64,000 nt of DNA from positions 186,001-250,000 of the forward strand of contig CAVOTH010000003.1 in the NCBI GenBank assembly GCA_963699085.1, written 5' to 3'. Source of the DNA: Bog-756 sp963699085 (lineage in GTDB: Bacteria; Actinomycetota; Acidimicrobiia; Acidimicrobiales; RAAP-2). This document shows, one piece after another, positions 46,355-55,645 of this stretch; positions within the stretch are counted from its first letter, which is position 1, and every line of letters begins with the position of its first letter. The notes below the pieces were generated by a model. That model was not told the DNA's origin. It saw only the letters and a list, made by a program, of their open reading frames with translations, and ran no database searches. A program made the position numbers and the translations under genes.

Positions 46355-46375
46355 GCGGGGCAGGCGGTGGTCCGA

Positions 46376-47848
46376 TCAGCGCCTCGCCGATCCAATGGCC
46401 GCGGCCACCCGATTTCCGGAGCGCACGGCGCTCTCCATGTACCCGGCCAAGGTCTCGGTATGCTCGCCGGCAAACCAGATGGCGCCGTGAGGCTCCCGTA
46501 ACAGGGGCCAGAACCGCGTCAGCTGACCCGGGGCGTACACGGCATATCCTCCTCCCGTGTACCGCTCGTTGGCCCAAGCCATGGTGGTGGCGGTATCGCT
46601 CCTGTCCGACTTCCCTTCGGGGTAGACGACGTCCAGTTGTTGCTGAAATGTCGCGATGCGGCGTTGATCACTGAGAGCCGCCCCGGATCTGGCGACGTCC
46701 CCGGTCACGAATTGGGTGAGCACTCCCGGCCGCTCGGGACCGCCCGGCATGGAATCGGTGGCATCCCACCCCACACCGAAGGGCAGGTCGGTGATGGTGA
46801 ATCCCGACAGTCCCTCGGACAACCAGAATCGATGGTCATACTGTGTCGACACTTTCAGGGCATGACCCAGATCGAGCTCGTCGATCATCGCCGCGACCCC
46901 CGGAGGGAGTGGAGGGTCGAACGAGACGGCTCGGAGCGTAGGTGGCGGTACCGCCACCACGAGGCGTGCAGCATCCACCGTGGTGGTGGGGCCAGTCGCC
47001 GAGCCGCTCGTCACTCGCACTCCCCAGGGGTGCTGCTCGACCCGGGTGACCGGCGAGTCGAGCCGGACCGCCGATCCGAGATCGTGGGCCATGGCCTCGG
47101 GCAGGGCGCTGTTGCCTGCGGCGATCCTCATGATTTCGACGCCGGACTCGGGCAGCGCTTCATCGACGACCGACTGCTGGAGCACGAACAGAAGCGAAAC
47201 CTGGTCGAGCTGAGCGTTGTAGTTGCCCCGATAGTCCGACTGAACGAGGAGATCGGCGTCGGCATCCAGCGATTGGGCGGTAGCGAAGTCCTGGAGCGAT
47301 TGCATGTCCCAGAGCTCGGCCTGCGGTGCCAGTTCAGGATGGGCTGGGTCGAGGTCTCCGGCCATTTCGACCAGGGCGTCGCCGAACGCGACGTAGCCGG
47401 CCAAGGCCCCGGGGTCGGTGCTGGCCATTGCCTTCAGGACGCTCCGACGGCCCCCTCGGTAGAACGCTGCGTCATCGAGCTTGTCCGCCGGTCGGTGTGC
47501 CAGCGCCAGACGGTAGTGGCGTGCCAGTGCTTGGATCTGGACGTGGTTGCCGTCGATCGACTCACCGCCGGCCTCGACATGGAGACCGTCGGTGAACGGG
47601 CTGTGCAGGGTGTGTACCCGTCCGCCGACGCGATTTCGGGCTTCCAGTACGACCACCTCCCAACCTCGGGCCCGGAGAGCGAGCGCCGCGGTCAATCCGG
47701 AGAGCCCGGCCCCCATGACGACAGCGCGTCCCGCAGTCGCCGGATCCGGGCGCGGAGTGGTGGTGCAGCCCCCGAGCAATGCCGTCGCCGCCGCAATGCC
47801 GGTGGTACCCAGGAACTGCCTGCGGGTCAGCGCCCAGGGGGTTGACAC
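46376..47848 (-). CDS. Tat-exported flavin amine oxidase, probable lipoprotein
   Basis: 490 residues from GTG 47848. The N-terminus has a twin-arginine motif LTRRQFLGT followed by a hydrophobic stretch and a lipobox LLGGC. The FAD-binding motif is VVMGAGLSGLTAALALRARG with EARNRVGGRVHT. The C-terminal FAD contact is IWFAGEHTETLAGYMESAVRSG. This is the monoamine-oxidase/phytoene-desaturase-like family acting on amines or amino acids outside the membrane. It is convergent with the small basic protein gene. Confidence 0.87.
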   Translation of the reverse strand: MSTPWALTRRQFLGTTGIAAATALLGGCTTTPRPDPATAGRAVVMGAGLSGLTAALALRARGWEVVVLEARNRVGGRVHTLHSPFTDGLHVEAGGESIDGNHVQIQALARHYRLALAHRPADKLDDAAFYRGGRRSVLKAMASTDPGALAGYVAFGDALVEMAGDLDPAHPELAPQAELWDMQSLQDFATAQSLDADADLLVQSDYRGNYNAQLDQVSLLFVLQQSVVDEALPESGVEIMRIAAGNSALPEAMAHDLGSAVRLDSPVTRVEQHPWGVRVTSGSATGPTTTVDAARLVVAVPPPTLRAVSFDPPLPPGVAAMIDELDLGHALKVSTQYDHRFWLSEGLSGFTITDLPFGVGWDATDSMPGGPERPGVLTQFVTGDVARSGAALSDQRRIATFQQQLDVVYPEGKSDRSDTATTMAWANERYTGGGYAVYAPGQLTRFWPLLREPHGAIWFAGEHTETLAGYMESAVRSGNRVAAAIGSARR

Positions 47849-47854
47849 CGCCTC

Positions 47855-47860
47855 ATGGTA
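47855..47860 (-). promoter_or_regulatory. -10 hexamer of the amine oxidase gene, leaderless
   Basis: TACCAT on the minus strand, 6 nt before GTG 47848. Confidence 0.5.
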
Positions 47861-47939
47861 ATGCCCGGCATCGAACTGGGCCGGCCCGGCGGAGTTCCGG
47901 TGAGGCAGACATCGACAGGCACCGTGGCGCTCTGTCGGT

Positions 47940-47945
47940 CAGTAT
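47940..47945 (+). promoter_or_regulatory. Possible -10 hexamer of the methyltransferase gene, leaderless
   Basis: CAGTAT, 6 nt before GTG 47952. Confidence 0.35.
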
Positions 47946-47951
47946 CTAGGG

Positions 47952-48605
47952 GTGGCCAGCTCGCCGGATCCGGGTAATCAGAAATCGGTCACCTGGAGCG
48001 ATCCAGAGCGAGCGGACCACTACCTGAGCCGGATCGGTGGATTGGCCCCTCGGGCAGCGGGTGAAGAAGTGCTGGTTTCGGTGCTTCCCGATTCACCCCG
48101 CTCCGTGCTCGATCTGGGTTGTGGTGACGGCCGGCTGGCTGCTCTCGTCCTCGAACATCGTCCATGCGTCGAACGCCTGGTAGCCGTCGACTCGTCGCCG
48201 GTCATGCTCGGGTACGCCCGGGATCGATTCAATGACGATCACCGGGTGGACGTCCGGCAGTGGAATCTGGATGATCCGCTTACGTCCCTCGGACCGTTCG
48301 ACGTCGTCGTCGCTGGATTCTCCATCCACCACGTCGAGGACCGGCGAAAACGGGAGCTGTTCAGTGAGGTCGCGTCGCAGCTCACCGACAACGGAGTCTT
48401 CGCCAACCTCGAAGTCGTCGCCTCAGCCACCCCGGAGCTTCACCGCCAGTTCCTGAATCTCATCGGTCGTCCCGACGACGACCCCGAGGACAGGCTCGCG
48501 CCTGTCGAAGCCCAACTTGACTGGATGCGAGTAGCCGGGTTGTCTCAAGTCGATTGCCTGTGGCGGTGGCGAGGATTTGCCTTGCTGGTGGGCCACTCGT
48601 CCTGA
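47952..48605 (+). CDS. Class I SAM-dependent methyltransferase
   Basis: 217 residues. SAM motif I is SVLDLGCGDGRLAAL, followed by LVAVDSSPVMLGYARDRF and FDVVVAGFSIHHVEDRRK. The C-terminal APVEAQLDWMRVAGLSQVDCLWRWRGFALL resembles UbiE/trans-aconitate-type methyltransferases. The substrate is unknown. Confidence 0.82.
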   Translation: MASSPDPGNQKSVTWSDPERADHYLSRIGGLAPRAAGEEVLVSVLPDSPRSVLDLGCGDGRLAALVLEHRPCVERLVAVDSSPVMLGYARDRFNDDHRVDVRQWNLDDPLTSLGPFDVVVAGFSIHHVEDRRKRELFSEVASQLTDNGVFANLEVVASATPELHRQFLNLIGRPDDDPEDRLAPVEAQLDWMRVAGLSQVDCLWRWRGFALLVGHSS

Positions 48606-48712
48606 GGGCCGAGACGGCTATTGAGTCGTCGTCAATCGGGTCCGTCCTTCACCAGGGTGCGGGCAGTCCAATGTCGCCAGGTCATACGCCACTCCCGGCC
48701 GGGCCGAACCTG

Positions 48713-50989
48713 TCAGGTCACGGTCAACTGCGCAGTTCCCTTGTTGCTGGACGAGTCTGTCGCGGTGACGGTGTAGACACCTGCTGCCATCGACGAGGGA
48801 ACGGTGAAGGCGCCCCCGCTGAACGAGCCGGTGGCCCCGGTCACCGGGGCGGTGGTGAACGACACCACGGTCGAGCCGATGGTCAGCTTGACGATCGTCG
48901 AGTTGGGAGCGAATCCGCTTCCCGACACGGTGCCGGCGGTGCCGGGAGCGGCCGATGTCAATGCCGTGCTGTTCGTTGCGAACAACGAGATACCAGGATC
49001 GACGGTGATCGGGGTGGAGACCGCCAGGGAACCGTCCTCGACCACCAGGCTGTATGGACCTTGGATCAATCCGGTCGGCACGGTGCACGTCTGCGCCAGG
49101 TTGCCATTGCCGTCGGTTGAGGCGTAGCAGACGAATGTCTTCGAAGTGCCCACGTCGAGCTGGACCTGGATGCCGGTGTCGTTGCTGGGCCAGCCGGTTC
49201 CGTTGACCTCGAAGGTCTGGCCCGAGATCGCAGCGGTGGGCGTGGCGGTCAAGGTGGCCGCGAAGACATTTACCGTCGCCGTCGCGACGTGTCCGGAGCT
49301 GTCTTTGACGGTGATCGGGTAATCTCCGGCCGCCGTAGCCGCCGGAATCACGATCCCCGTGCCAGTGAACGCTCCATCGGCCGAGGTGCTCGCCGCCGCG
49401 GTGAGCGGAACCGATGCGCCGTTGAAGGTGGCCTTGAGCGTCGCGTTGGCCGCGAACCCGCTTCCGGTCAAGCCCACGGTCTGTCCCGACGCTGCGGTGA
49501 TCGCCGATGTGCCGTTGAAGCCCAGCACCGTGATCCCTGGGTTCAACGTGTAGGAGGTCTTGACGGCCAACGAGCCGTCCTCGACCACCAGGCTGTACTT
49601 ACCCTGAATCAAGTTGGTGGGCACGGTGCACGAGGTGGCAAGGTTGCCGCTGCCATCGGTGGTGGCATAACAGACGAAGTTCTGCGCGGTACCCACGTTG
49701 AGCTCCGCCCGCAGGCCGGAGTCGTTGCTCGGCCAACCCGTTCCGCTGAGGCTGACGATCTCACCTGAGACACCCGCCGTGGGCGTTGCCTTCAGAGACG
49801 CCTTGTAGACGCTGATTTCGATGGTGGCCTTGTTGGATGAGGCGTCGGTGACAGTGACCGGGTAGATACCCGTCTTGGTCGAGGTCGGAATCACGATCCC
49901 CGTACCGGTGAACGCGCCGTCCGCCGTGGTGGTAGTCGCGAAGGTCAGCGCAATGGCTTTTCCCTTGAGGGTGGCCTTGAGGGCGGAGTTGGCCGCGAAC
50001 CCGCTGCCGTTCAAACCCACGGTCTGACCCGACGCTGCGTCGATCAGTGAGGCGCCGCTGAAGCCGAGCGCGGTGATTCCCGGGTTGAGCGTGAACGGGA
50101 TCGTGACAGCCAACGAGTTGTCTTCGACGACCAAGTTGTACTTGCCTTGGATCAGGGTGGTGGGCACGGTGCAGGAGGTGGCAAGGTTGCCGTTGCCGTC
50201 AGTTGAGGTGTAGCAGACGAAGTTCTGCGCGGTGCCCACATTGAGCTCTACCCGCAGGCCGGAGTCGTTGCTCGGCCAGCCGGTTCCGCTCAGGCTGACG
50301 GCCGCACCTGACACACCCGTGGAGGGCGTGGCTGTGAGTGTCGGCTTGTATACGGTCAGGTGCACGGTGGCGCTGTGGCTCGACCCGTCGGTGACCGTCA
50401 CGGGGTAGAGCCCGGCTGGGGTGGCGGCCGGGATCACGATTCCTGTCCCGGTGAACGCGCCAACTGTCGTGGTGGTGGTGGCCGGGGTGAGGGTGACAGC
50501 CGTCCCGTTGAACTTGGCACTCAGCGCGGAGGTGGCGGTGAAGCCGCTACCGGTCAAGCCAATGGTCTGGCCCGACGCCACATCGTTCGCGCTGGCGCCG
50601 TTGAAGCCGAGAGCGGTTATTCCCGGGTTCAGAGTGAACGGTGCGGTCGCGCTCGATGTGGAGTCGATGGCGGTGAGTGTGTACGCGCCTTGGACGATCG
50701 AGGTCGGTACGGTGCAGGTCTGAGACGTGACGGTGCCGGCCGAGTTGGCGGTCAGATAGCACATGAACGTGGAGGTCGCGCTCTGGACCAGGTTCACTCG
50801 GATGGAATCGAAGGCAGTCCAACCGCTACCGCTCACCGATACGATCGCCCCGGACGTGCCCGTACTCGGGGTGACCGCAATCGTGGGGGAGCCCGCGAAT
50901 GCCGGCGTGGCCGGAATAACGAAGGCGAGCAGACCGATGGCCGTGCTGGCGGCGAGGACCAAGATCCTACGGGACGGACGGATATGCAT
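48713..50989 (-). CDS. Secreted Ig-like tandem-repeat protein
   Basis: 758 residues from ATG 50989, with AAGGGGG upstream. A signal peptide (RRILVLAASTAIGLLAFVIP, cleavage near AFAG) is followed by about four tandem units of roughly 165-170 residues. Each unit pairs one Ig/TIG-like module starting LTATPSTGVSGAAVSLSGTG with a second starting NPGITALGFNGAS and ending GAFTGTGIVIPAAT. Each carries two conserved cysteines in FVCYTSTDGNGNLATSCTVP, likely a disulfide. No membrane anchor or LPXTG is seen, and no enzymatic domain. It is a probable surface or matrix protein. Confidence 0.85.
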   Translation of the reverse strand: MHIRPSRRILVLAASTAIGLLAFVIPATPAFAGSPTIAVTPSTGTSGAIVSVSGSGWTAFDSIRVNLVQSATSTFMCYLTANSAGTVTSQTCTVPTSIVQGAYTLTAIDSTSSATAPFTLNPGITALGFNGASANDVASGQTIGLTGSGFTATSALSAKFNGTAVTLTPATTTTTVGAFTGTGIVIPAATPAGLYPVTVTDGSSHSATVHLTVYKPTLTATPSTGVSGAAVSLSGTGWPSNDSGLRVELNVGTAQNFVCYTSTDGNGNLATSCTVPTTLIQGKYNLVVEDNSLAVTIPFTLNPGITALGFSGASLIDAASGQTVGLNGSGFAANSALKATLKGKAIALTFATTTTADGAFTGTGIVIPTSTKTGIYPVTVTDASSNKATIEISVYKASLKATPTAGVSGEIVSLSGTGWPSNDSGLRAELNVGTAQNFVCYATTDGSGNLATSCTVPTNLIQGKYSLVVEDGSLAVKTSYTLNPGITVLGFNGTSAITAASGQTVGLTGSGFAANATLKATFNGASVPLTAAASTSADGAFTGTGIVIPAATAAGDYPITVKDSSGHVATATVNVFAATLTATPTAAISGQTFEVNGTGWPSNDTGIQVQLDVGTSKTFVCYASTDGNGNLAQTCTVPTGLIQGPYSLVVEDGSLAVSTPITVDPGISLFATNSTALTSAAPGTAGTVSGSGFAPNSTIVKLTIGSTVVSFTTAPVTGATGSFSGGAFTVPSSMAAGVYTVTATDSSSNKGTAQLTVT

Positions 50990-51413
50990 GATTTGCCCCC
51001 TTCTTGACGAACCCAACCAAAGGCAGCGTCGAAGACCGCAATCGTAGGTCCAAAAGATATTTGTCGCCAGTGGACTCATTTCAGCATGTCCGCGGGCGCT
51101 TCCATCTTCCCTCCAGGTCAATGGCCGGGAGACCCGGTTCATCGTGGGCCGAACGACCCAGGGAGCGGGCACCGTTTGATCGGCCGGATCCCAAATTGAA
51201 TTGCGCCAGGTGTTCGTTGACTGAGACCCAAAGCACCGGTAGTGAAAGATCAACAAATGCAGTGAGGTGACAGATTCGGTGGGAATGCTTCGAAGGCGTG
51301 GGATTCGCAGGCTCGGAGCAGTTGACGAGGTATGAATGTTGCCTGCCTATTCACCGCCCATTTGGGCAGCCGACTGCGAATCGACATCCAGAAGGGCCAC
51401 CTAGGATTAGTCA
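50990..51413. other. Divergent intergenic region of about 420 bp
   Basis: No gene was recognised. It is less GC-rich than the rest and should hold the promoter of the Ig-like repeat protein. The -10 of the hydrolase gene is at 51402-51407. Confidence 0.5.
51402..51407 (+). promoter_or_regulatory. -10 hexamer of the hydrolase gene, leaderless
   Basis: TAGGAT, 6 nt before GTG 51414. Confidence 0.5.
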
Positions 51414-52211
51414 GTGGCTACCTCACGCACGCATGGGACCATCGACCTCGATGGCCTGCCCTTCTTCTATGAGACCGAGGGCGATGGAGAAACCATCGTG
51501 CTCCTCCACGGGGGTTTGGCAGACAACTCCACGTGGGCATCGCAGTTCTCGGGATTGTCGCCGCACCGTCATGTGGTCGCACCAGAGCGACAGGCTCACG
51601 GTCATACGCCTGACCGGCCCGGCCCGTTGACGTATCAGGCGATGGCCCACCAGACGGTGAGCTTCCTCGTCGCTATGGACCTCGGGCCGGTCGATCTGCT
51701 TGGTTGGAGCGATGGGGGAATGGTGGGCACTCTGATCGCGGCGGAGCGCCCCGAACTGGTCCGGACGCTCACTGTCACTGGGTCCGGCTTTTCGAGCGAC
51801 GGCTATGTTCCGGGAGCGATGGAGGAGCTTGTTGCCCTCGCGCCCGGGGATGAGGACATGGAGATGTTCGCCGCCATGTACGCCCAAGCTTCCCCGGACG
51901 GCCCCGGACACTTTCCCGAAGTATGGGAGAAGATCCGCACGATGTGGGCCGAGCCTTTCGATTGGACGGCACGGATGCAGCAGATCGTGGCACCGACACT
52001 CGTAATCGTCGGCGATGACGACTTCATCCGCGTGGAGCATGCCGAAGAGTTTTCGCACAGAGTCGTGAACGGTCAGTTGGCTGTTGTGCCTTGCGCATCT
52101 CACCTGCTCCCCATGGAGAAGCCGGATCTCTTCAACCAGCTGGTGCTGGATTTCACGGCCGAGCCGTGTCAAGAGACGATGATGCCCATCAGGCGCAAGG
52201 CAAGCGACTAA
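51414..52211 (+). CDS. Alpha/beta-fold hydrolase
   Basis: 265 residues. The fold is marked by VLLHGGLADNSTW (oxyanion region), the nucleophile elbow LLGWSDGGMVG (Ser), the acid in VIVGDDDFIRVEHAEE and the His in CASHLLPMEKP. The substrate cannot be predicted. The gene is followed by the tRNA-Arg gene on the opposite strand. Confidence 0.86.
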   Translation: MATSRTHGTIDLDGLPFFYETEGDGETIVLLHGGLADNSTWASQFSGLSPHRHVVAPERQAHGHTPDRPGPLTYQAMAHQTVSFLVAMDLGPVDLLGWSDGGMVGTLIAAERPELVRTLTVTGSGFSSDGYVPGAMEELVALAPGDEDMEMFAAMYAQASPDGPGHFPEVWEKIRTMWAEPFDWTARMQQIVAPTLVIVGDDDFIRVEHAEEFSHRVVNGQLAVVPCASHLLPMEKPDLFNQLVLDFTAEPCQETMMPIRRKASD

Positions 52212-52351
52212 ATGCACCGTGCCGTTCAGCCCGCGGCACACAGGGACAGTGCTGAAGGTGCCCCTGAATGCTTGAAATAGCTCTGACCTGGAACTCGGAT
52301 TCGACGCTCTCGACCTGAGTTCGAACTGCGAGTCGGTGGCCTTCCAAAAAG

Positions 52352-52423
52352 TGCCCCTGGCAGGACTCGAACCTGCGCTTTCGGCTCCGGAGGCCGACGC
52401 TCTATCCGCTGAGCTACAGGGGC
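52352..52423 (-). tRNA. tRNA-Arg (anticodon CCG)
   Basis: 72 nt. On the minus strand the acceptor stem is GCCCCTG/CAGGGGC, the D arm GCTC-AGCGGATA-GAGC, the anticodon arm TCGGC-CTCCGGA-GCCGA with anticodon CCG, and the T arm GCAGG-TTCGAGT-CCTGC, with discriminator A. All stems pair fully. CCA is not encoded. A TTTTT run starts 1 nt after the end. Confidence 0.95.
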
Positions 52424-52568
52424 AGCGGTGGGTCCGGTCCGGTCATCTGGCATCCGGGACCCGCTGCAGAACATGCAACTCTACTGCCAACGACGGGGCC
52501 GGTACTCCGGCGCCTCGCGGTGGTCGTCCCTGGGGATCGGGCTATGACCGCGTATCCTCGGGCCACGA

Positions 52569-54254
52569 TGCCCGCTCCCGACGACCACCCCGCCCCGACC
52601 GAGCCGGATACCGGCCGATTCATGACCAGTTGGCCGACGCCGTGGCCGCCGCTGCTGCCGACGGCTGCCGCTGAAATGAGCCTGGACTTCGCCGTCGCCC
52701 GGCCGCGTGCACCTCGAGCGCCCTGCCAGCCGCGAGCACGGGACTGGTCCACCAACGTGGCCATGGTCACGGCCAAGAAGGCGGGCACCAATCCCCGGGC
52801 CCTGGCCACGTCGATCGTCGCTGCTCTGGAGCGGGACCTGCCCAATCACGTGGTCTCCGTCGAGGTCGCAGGTCCCGGTTTTGTCAACTTCCGTCTGGAT
52901 GACGGCTGGCTGCACGATGCCCTTGCCGCCGTGCTGGTTGAGGGGGAGGAGGGGTACGCCCGCCCCGATATCGGCCACGGGGAGAAGGTACAGGTCGAGT
53001 TCATCTCGGCCAATCCGACCGGGCCCATCCACGTCGGCAACGGCTGGTGGGGAAGCTACGGCGACGCTCTGGCCCGTGTGCTCGCCAGGAGCGGCCATGT
53101 GGTCAGCCGCGAGTACTACGTGAACGACACCGGCGGCCAGATCCGTACCCTCGGCAGGAGCCTGCTGGCCCGCCACAAAGGCGAGGAGGTGCCCGAGGGC
53201 GGGTACCAGGGCGGGTACGTGTCCGAGTTGGCCGCCTCCTACGACGGTCCGGACGACGAGACCGTTGCGGGGCGCTGGGCGGCGGAGCAGCATTCTCGAG
53301 CGCATCAAGGCGACCCTCGACTCGGTGGGGATCGTCTTCGACGAGTGGTACTCCCAGGCCTCGATCGAGGAGAGCGGCGCGGTCGACGAGACGATCGCCC
53401 TACTCGACGCCAAAGGGTTCATCTTCGAAGAGGATGGGAAGACCTGGTTCCGGTCGACCGAACTCGGCGACACCCGCGATCGGGTGCTCCGCAAGGAGAA
53501 CGGAGACGCCACCTACCTGGCGGGCGACCTGGCCTACCACCGCGACAAGTTCCTCGTCCGCGGCTTCGACCGGGTAATCGACGTCTTCGGTGCCGACCAC
53601 CACGGGCAGGTGGCCAGCCTCGATGGCCGGTGTCGAGGCGCTCGGTGTCGATCCCAGTCGGCTCGAGGTGAAGCTCGGCCAGATGGTCTCCCTCGTGGAC
53701 GGCGGTGAGTCGGTCAAGATGGGGAAGAGAGCGGGCAATGCCATCGACCTCGACACGGTGATCAACGACATCGGTCCCGACGCCACCAGGATCCTCAGCC
53801 TCATGAGCACGCTCGATCAGGCTGCCACCTTCGATCTCGCGACGGTGCGTGAGCAGTCGGCGGAGAATCCGGTCTTCTACGTCCAGATGGCCACGGCGCG
53901 GATCGCCGGAGTGGGCCGCAAGGCGGCAGAGCGAGGTATCGCCCGGTCCCCGCTGGACCAGGTGGACCTGTCGCTGCTCGTTCACCCCCGGGAGCTCGAG
54001 CTGATCCGGCTGTCTCGAGGAGTTGCCCGAGGTCGTGGCGGACGCTGCCGTCGACCGTGCCCCGACGAAGGTGACCACGTGGGTCCGTCGGCTGGCTGTC
54101 GAGCTTCCACGGCTTCTATCACGACTGCCCGATTCTGGCCGACGATGTCGACCCGGCCCTGGCCCAGGCGCGACTGTGGCTGGTCGAGGCATCGCGCATC
54201 GGGCTGAACATCGGGCTCGGTCTCCTCGGCGTGTCCGCGCCCGAGGAGATGTGA
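52569..54254 (+). CDS. argS: Arginyl-tRNA synthetase (about eight indels)
   Basis: About 560 residues after correction. Segments in order: IHDQLADAVAAAAADG, EHGDWSTNVAM, VTAKKAGTNPRALATSIVAA, VEFISANPTGPIHVGNGW (the HIGH motif as HVGN), YYVNDTGGQIRTLGRSLLAR, FDEWYSQASIEESGAVDET, GDATYLAGDLAYHRDKFLVR, GADHHGQVASL, VKMGKRAGNAIDLDTVI (KMSK-like) and a C-terminal helical domain ending GLLGVSAPEEM. Likely breaks: near 52610, 52672, 52709, 52741, 53291, 53622, 54013 and 54098. The start at ATG 52569 is uncertain. It overlaps lysA by 4 nt. Confidence 0.87.
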
Positions 54255-55595
54255 CCGTGCCCGTCCCCACCGGACCGGTCGACCCCGCCCTCCTTCCCTC
54301 GACGGCGGTGATGGGCGTCGATGGCCGGCTCTCGATCGGTGGCTGCGATTTGCTGGAGTTGGCCGAGATCCACGGCACGCCGCTCTTCGTCTATGACGAA
54401 GCCCACTTGCGCGCCGTCTGCCGGGAGGCGGTCGCGGCCTGGGGCGACGGGGTGGCCTACGCCACGAAGGCCTTCCTCTGCGTCGCCATGGCGCGCCTGG
54501 CCCACGAAGAAGGTATGTGTCTCGACGTGTCGACCGGTGGCGAGCTCCACGTGGCCCTGACCGCCGGCGTGCCCGCCGACCGGCTGGTCCTCCACGGCAA
54601 CAACAAATCGACCGAAGAGCTGGCGGCCGCCCTGTCGGTCGGGAGTCGGTCGAATTGTCGTCGACTCCTTCGACGAGATCGACCGGATCGAGCAGCTGGT
54701 GGCAAATCCACTGGCAATCGGGAATGGTCCCATGGACGCCGAGTCGGCGGCCCGCTGGCGGCCCCGGGTACTGGCCAGGATCACCCCGGGGTGGAGGTCC
54801 ATACCCACGAGTTCGTTCGCACCGGTCAGGAGGACTCGAAGTTCGGCTTCGGCATTTCCTCGGGTGCGGCCGACCGCGGCGGTGCAGCGACTGAAGGCGC
54901 TCGATGCTTCCGGAGTGGTGGATTTCGTCGGGATCCACGCCCACCTCGGGAGCCAGGTGTTCGCACTCGATCCGTTCGTCCAGGCCGTCGATGTCCTGGC
55001 CGGCTTCGTCGCACCGCTCGGCCTGCCCGAGCTGGTGGTCGGAGGAGGTCTGGGCGTCGCCTATGTCAACGGCGAGCAGGCGCCTCCGATGGCCGAATGG
55101 GCAGCGTCGGTTCGTGGCGCATGCCGGGCGGCCGGGATCGCCGAGACCGTGCGGGTCACCGCTGAGCCGGGCCGATCGATCGTGGCGACTGCAGGCGTGA
55201 CCCTGTACCGGGTCGGAACGGTCAAGGACGTTCCCGGGCACCGCACCTATGTGGCGGTCGACGGTGGCATGAGCGACAACCCACGGCCCGTGCTCTACGG
55301 CAGCGGCTACGAGGCATTCCTGCCCCGTGAAGCGGCGGCCCCGCGTCCAGTTCCGATCCGTCTGGTGGGCAAGCACTGCGAGACGGGCGACGTGGTGGTG
55401 GCCGAGGGGTTCGTGCCCGACGACCTCATCATCGGCGACGTTCTGTGCACCCCGGTCACCGGGGCCTACGGCCACTCGATGGCCTCCAACTACAACAAGG
55501 TTCCCCGTCCCGCGGTGGTATTCGTGGCGGACGGTGCAGCCCGGACGGTGGTGCGTCGCGAGACACTCGACGATCTGGTCCGACTGGACGACTGA
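54251..55595 (+). CDS. lysA: Diaminopimelate decarboxylase (three indels)
   Basis: About 447 residues from GTG 54251. Segments: TPLFVYDEAHLRAV, VAYATKAFLCVAMARLAHEEG with the PLP lysine, CLDVSTGGELHVAL, VLHGNNKSTEEL, ADGHTHEF-like VEVHTHEFVRTGQEDSKFG, FVGIHAHLGSQVF, LVVGGGLGVAYV, YVAVDGGMSDNPRPVLYG and GKHCETGDVV. It makes lysine from meso-diaminopimelate. Breaks near 54642, 54790 and 54878 leave these in three frames. The start overlaps the argS stop, as in many actinobacteria, followed by hom and thrC. Confidence 0.91.
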
Positions 55596-55633
55596 ACCCA
55601 CCGTGGACGACCGTCGCCACCTCGTGGAGGCGG

Positions 55634-55639
55634 TAGCGT
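55634..55639 (+). promoter_or_regulatory. -10 hexamer of hom, leaderless
   Basis: TAGCGT, 6 nt before GTG 55646, within the 50-nt gap after lysA. Confidence 0.5.
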
Positions 55640-55645
55640 GACCAG

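Noticed and set aside
50990..51256. Extension of the Ig-like protein upstream of its signal peptide
   Set aside because: The signal peptide begins at ATG 50989 with a ribosome-binding site. Translation further upstream gives no signal or domain and has unlike composition.
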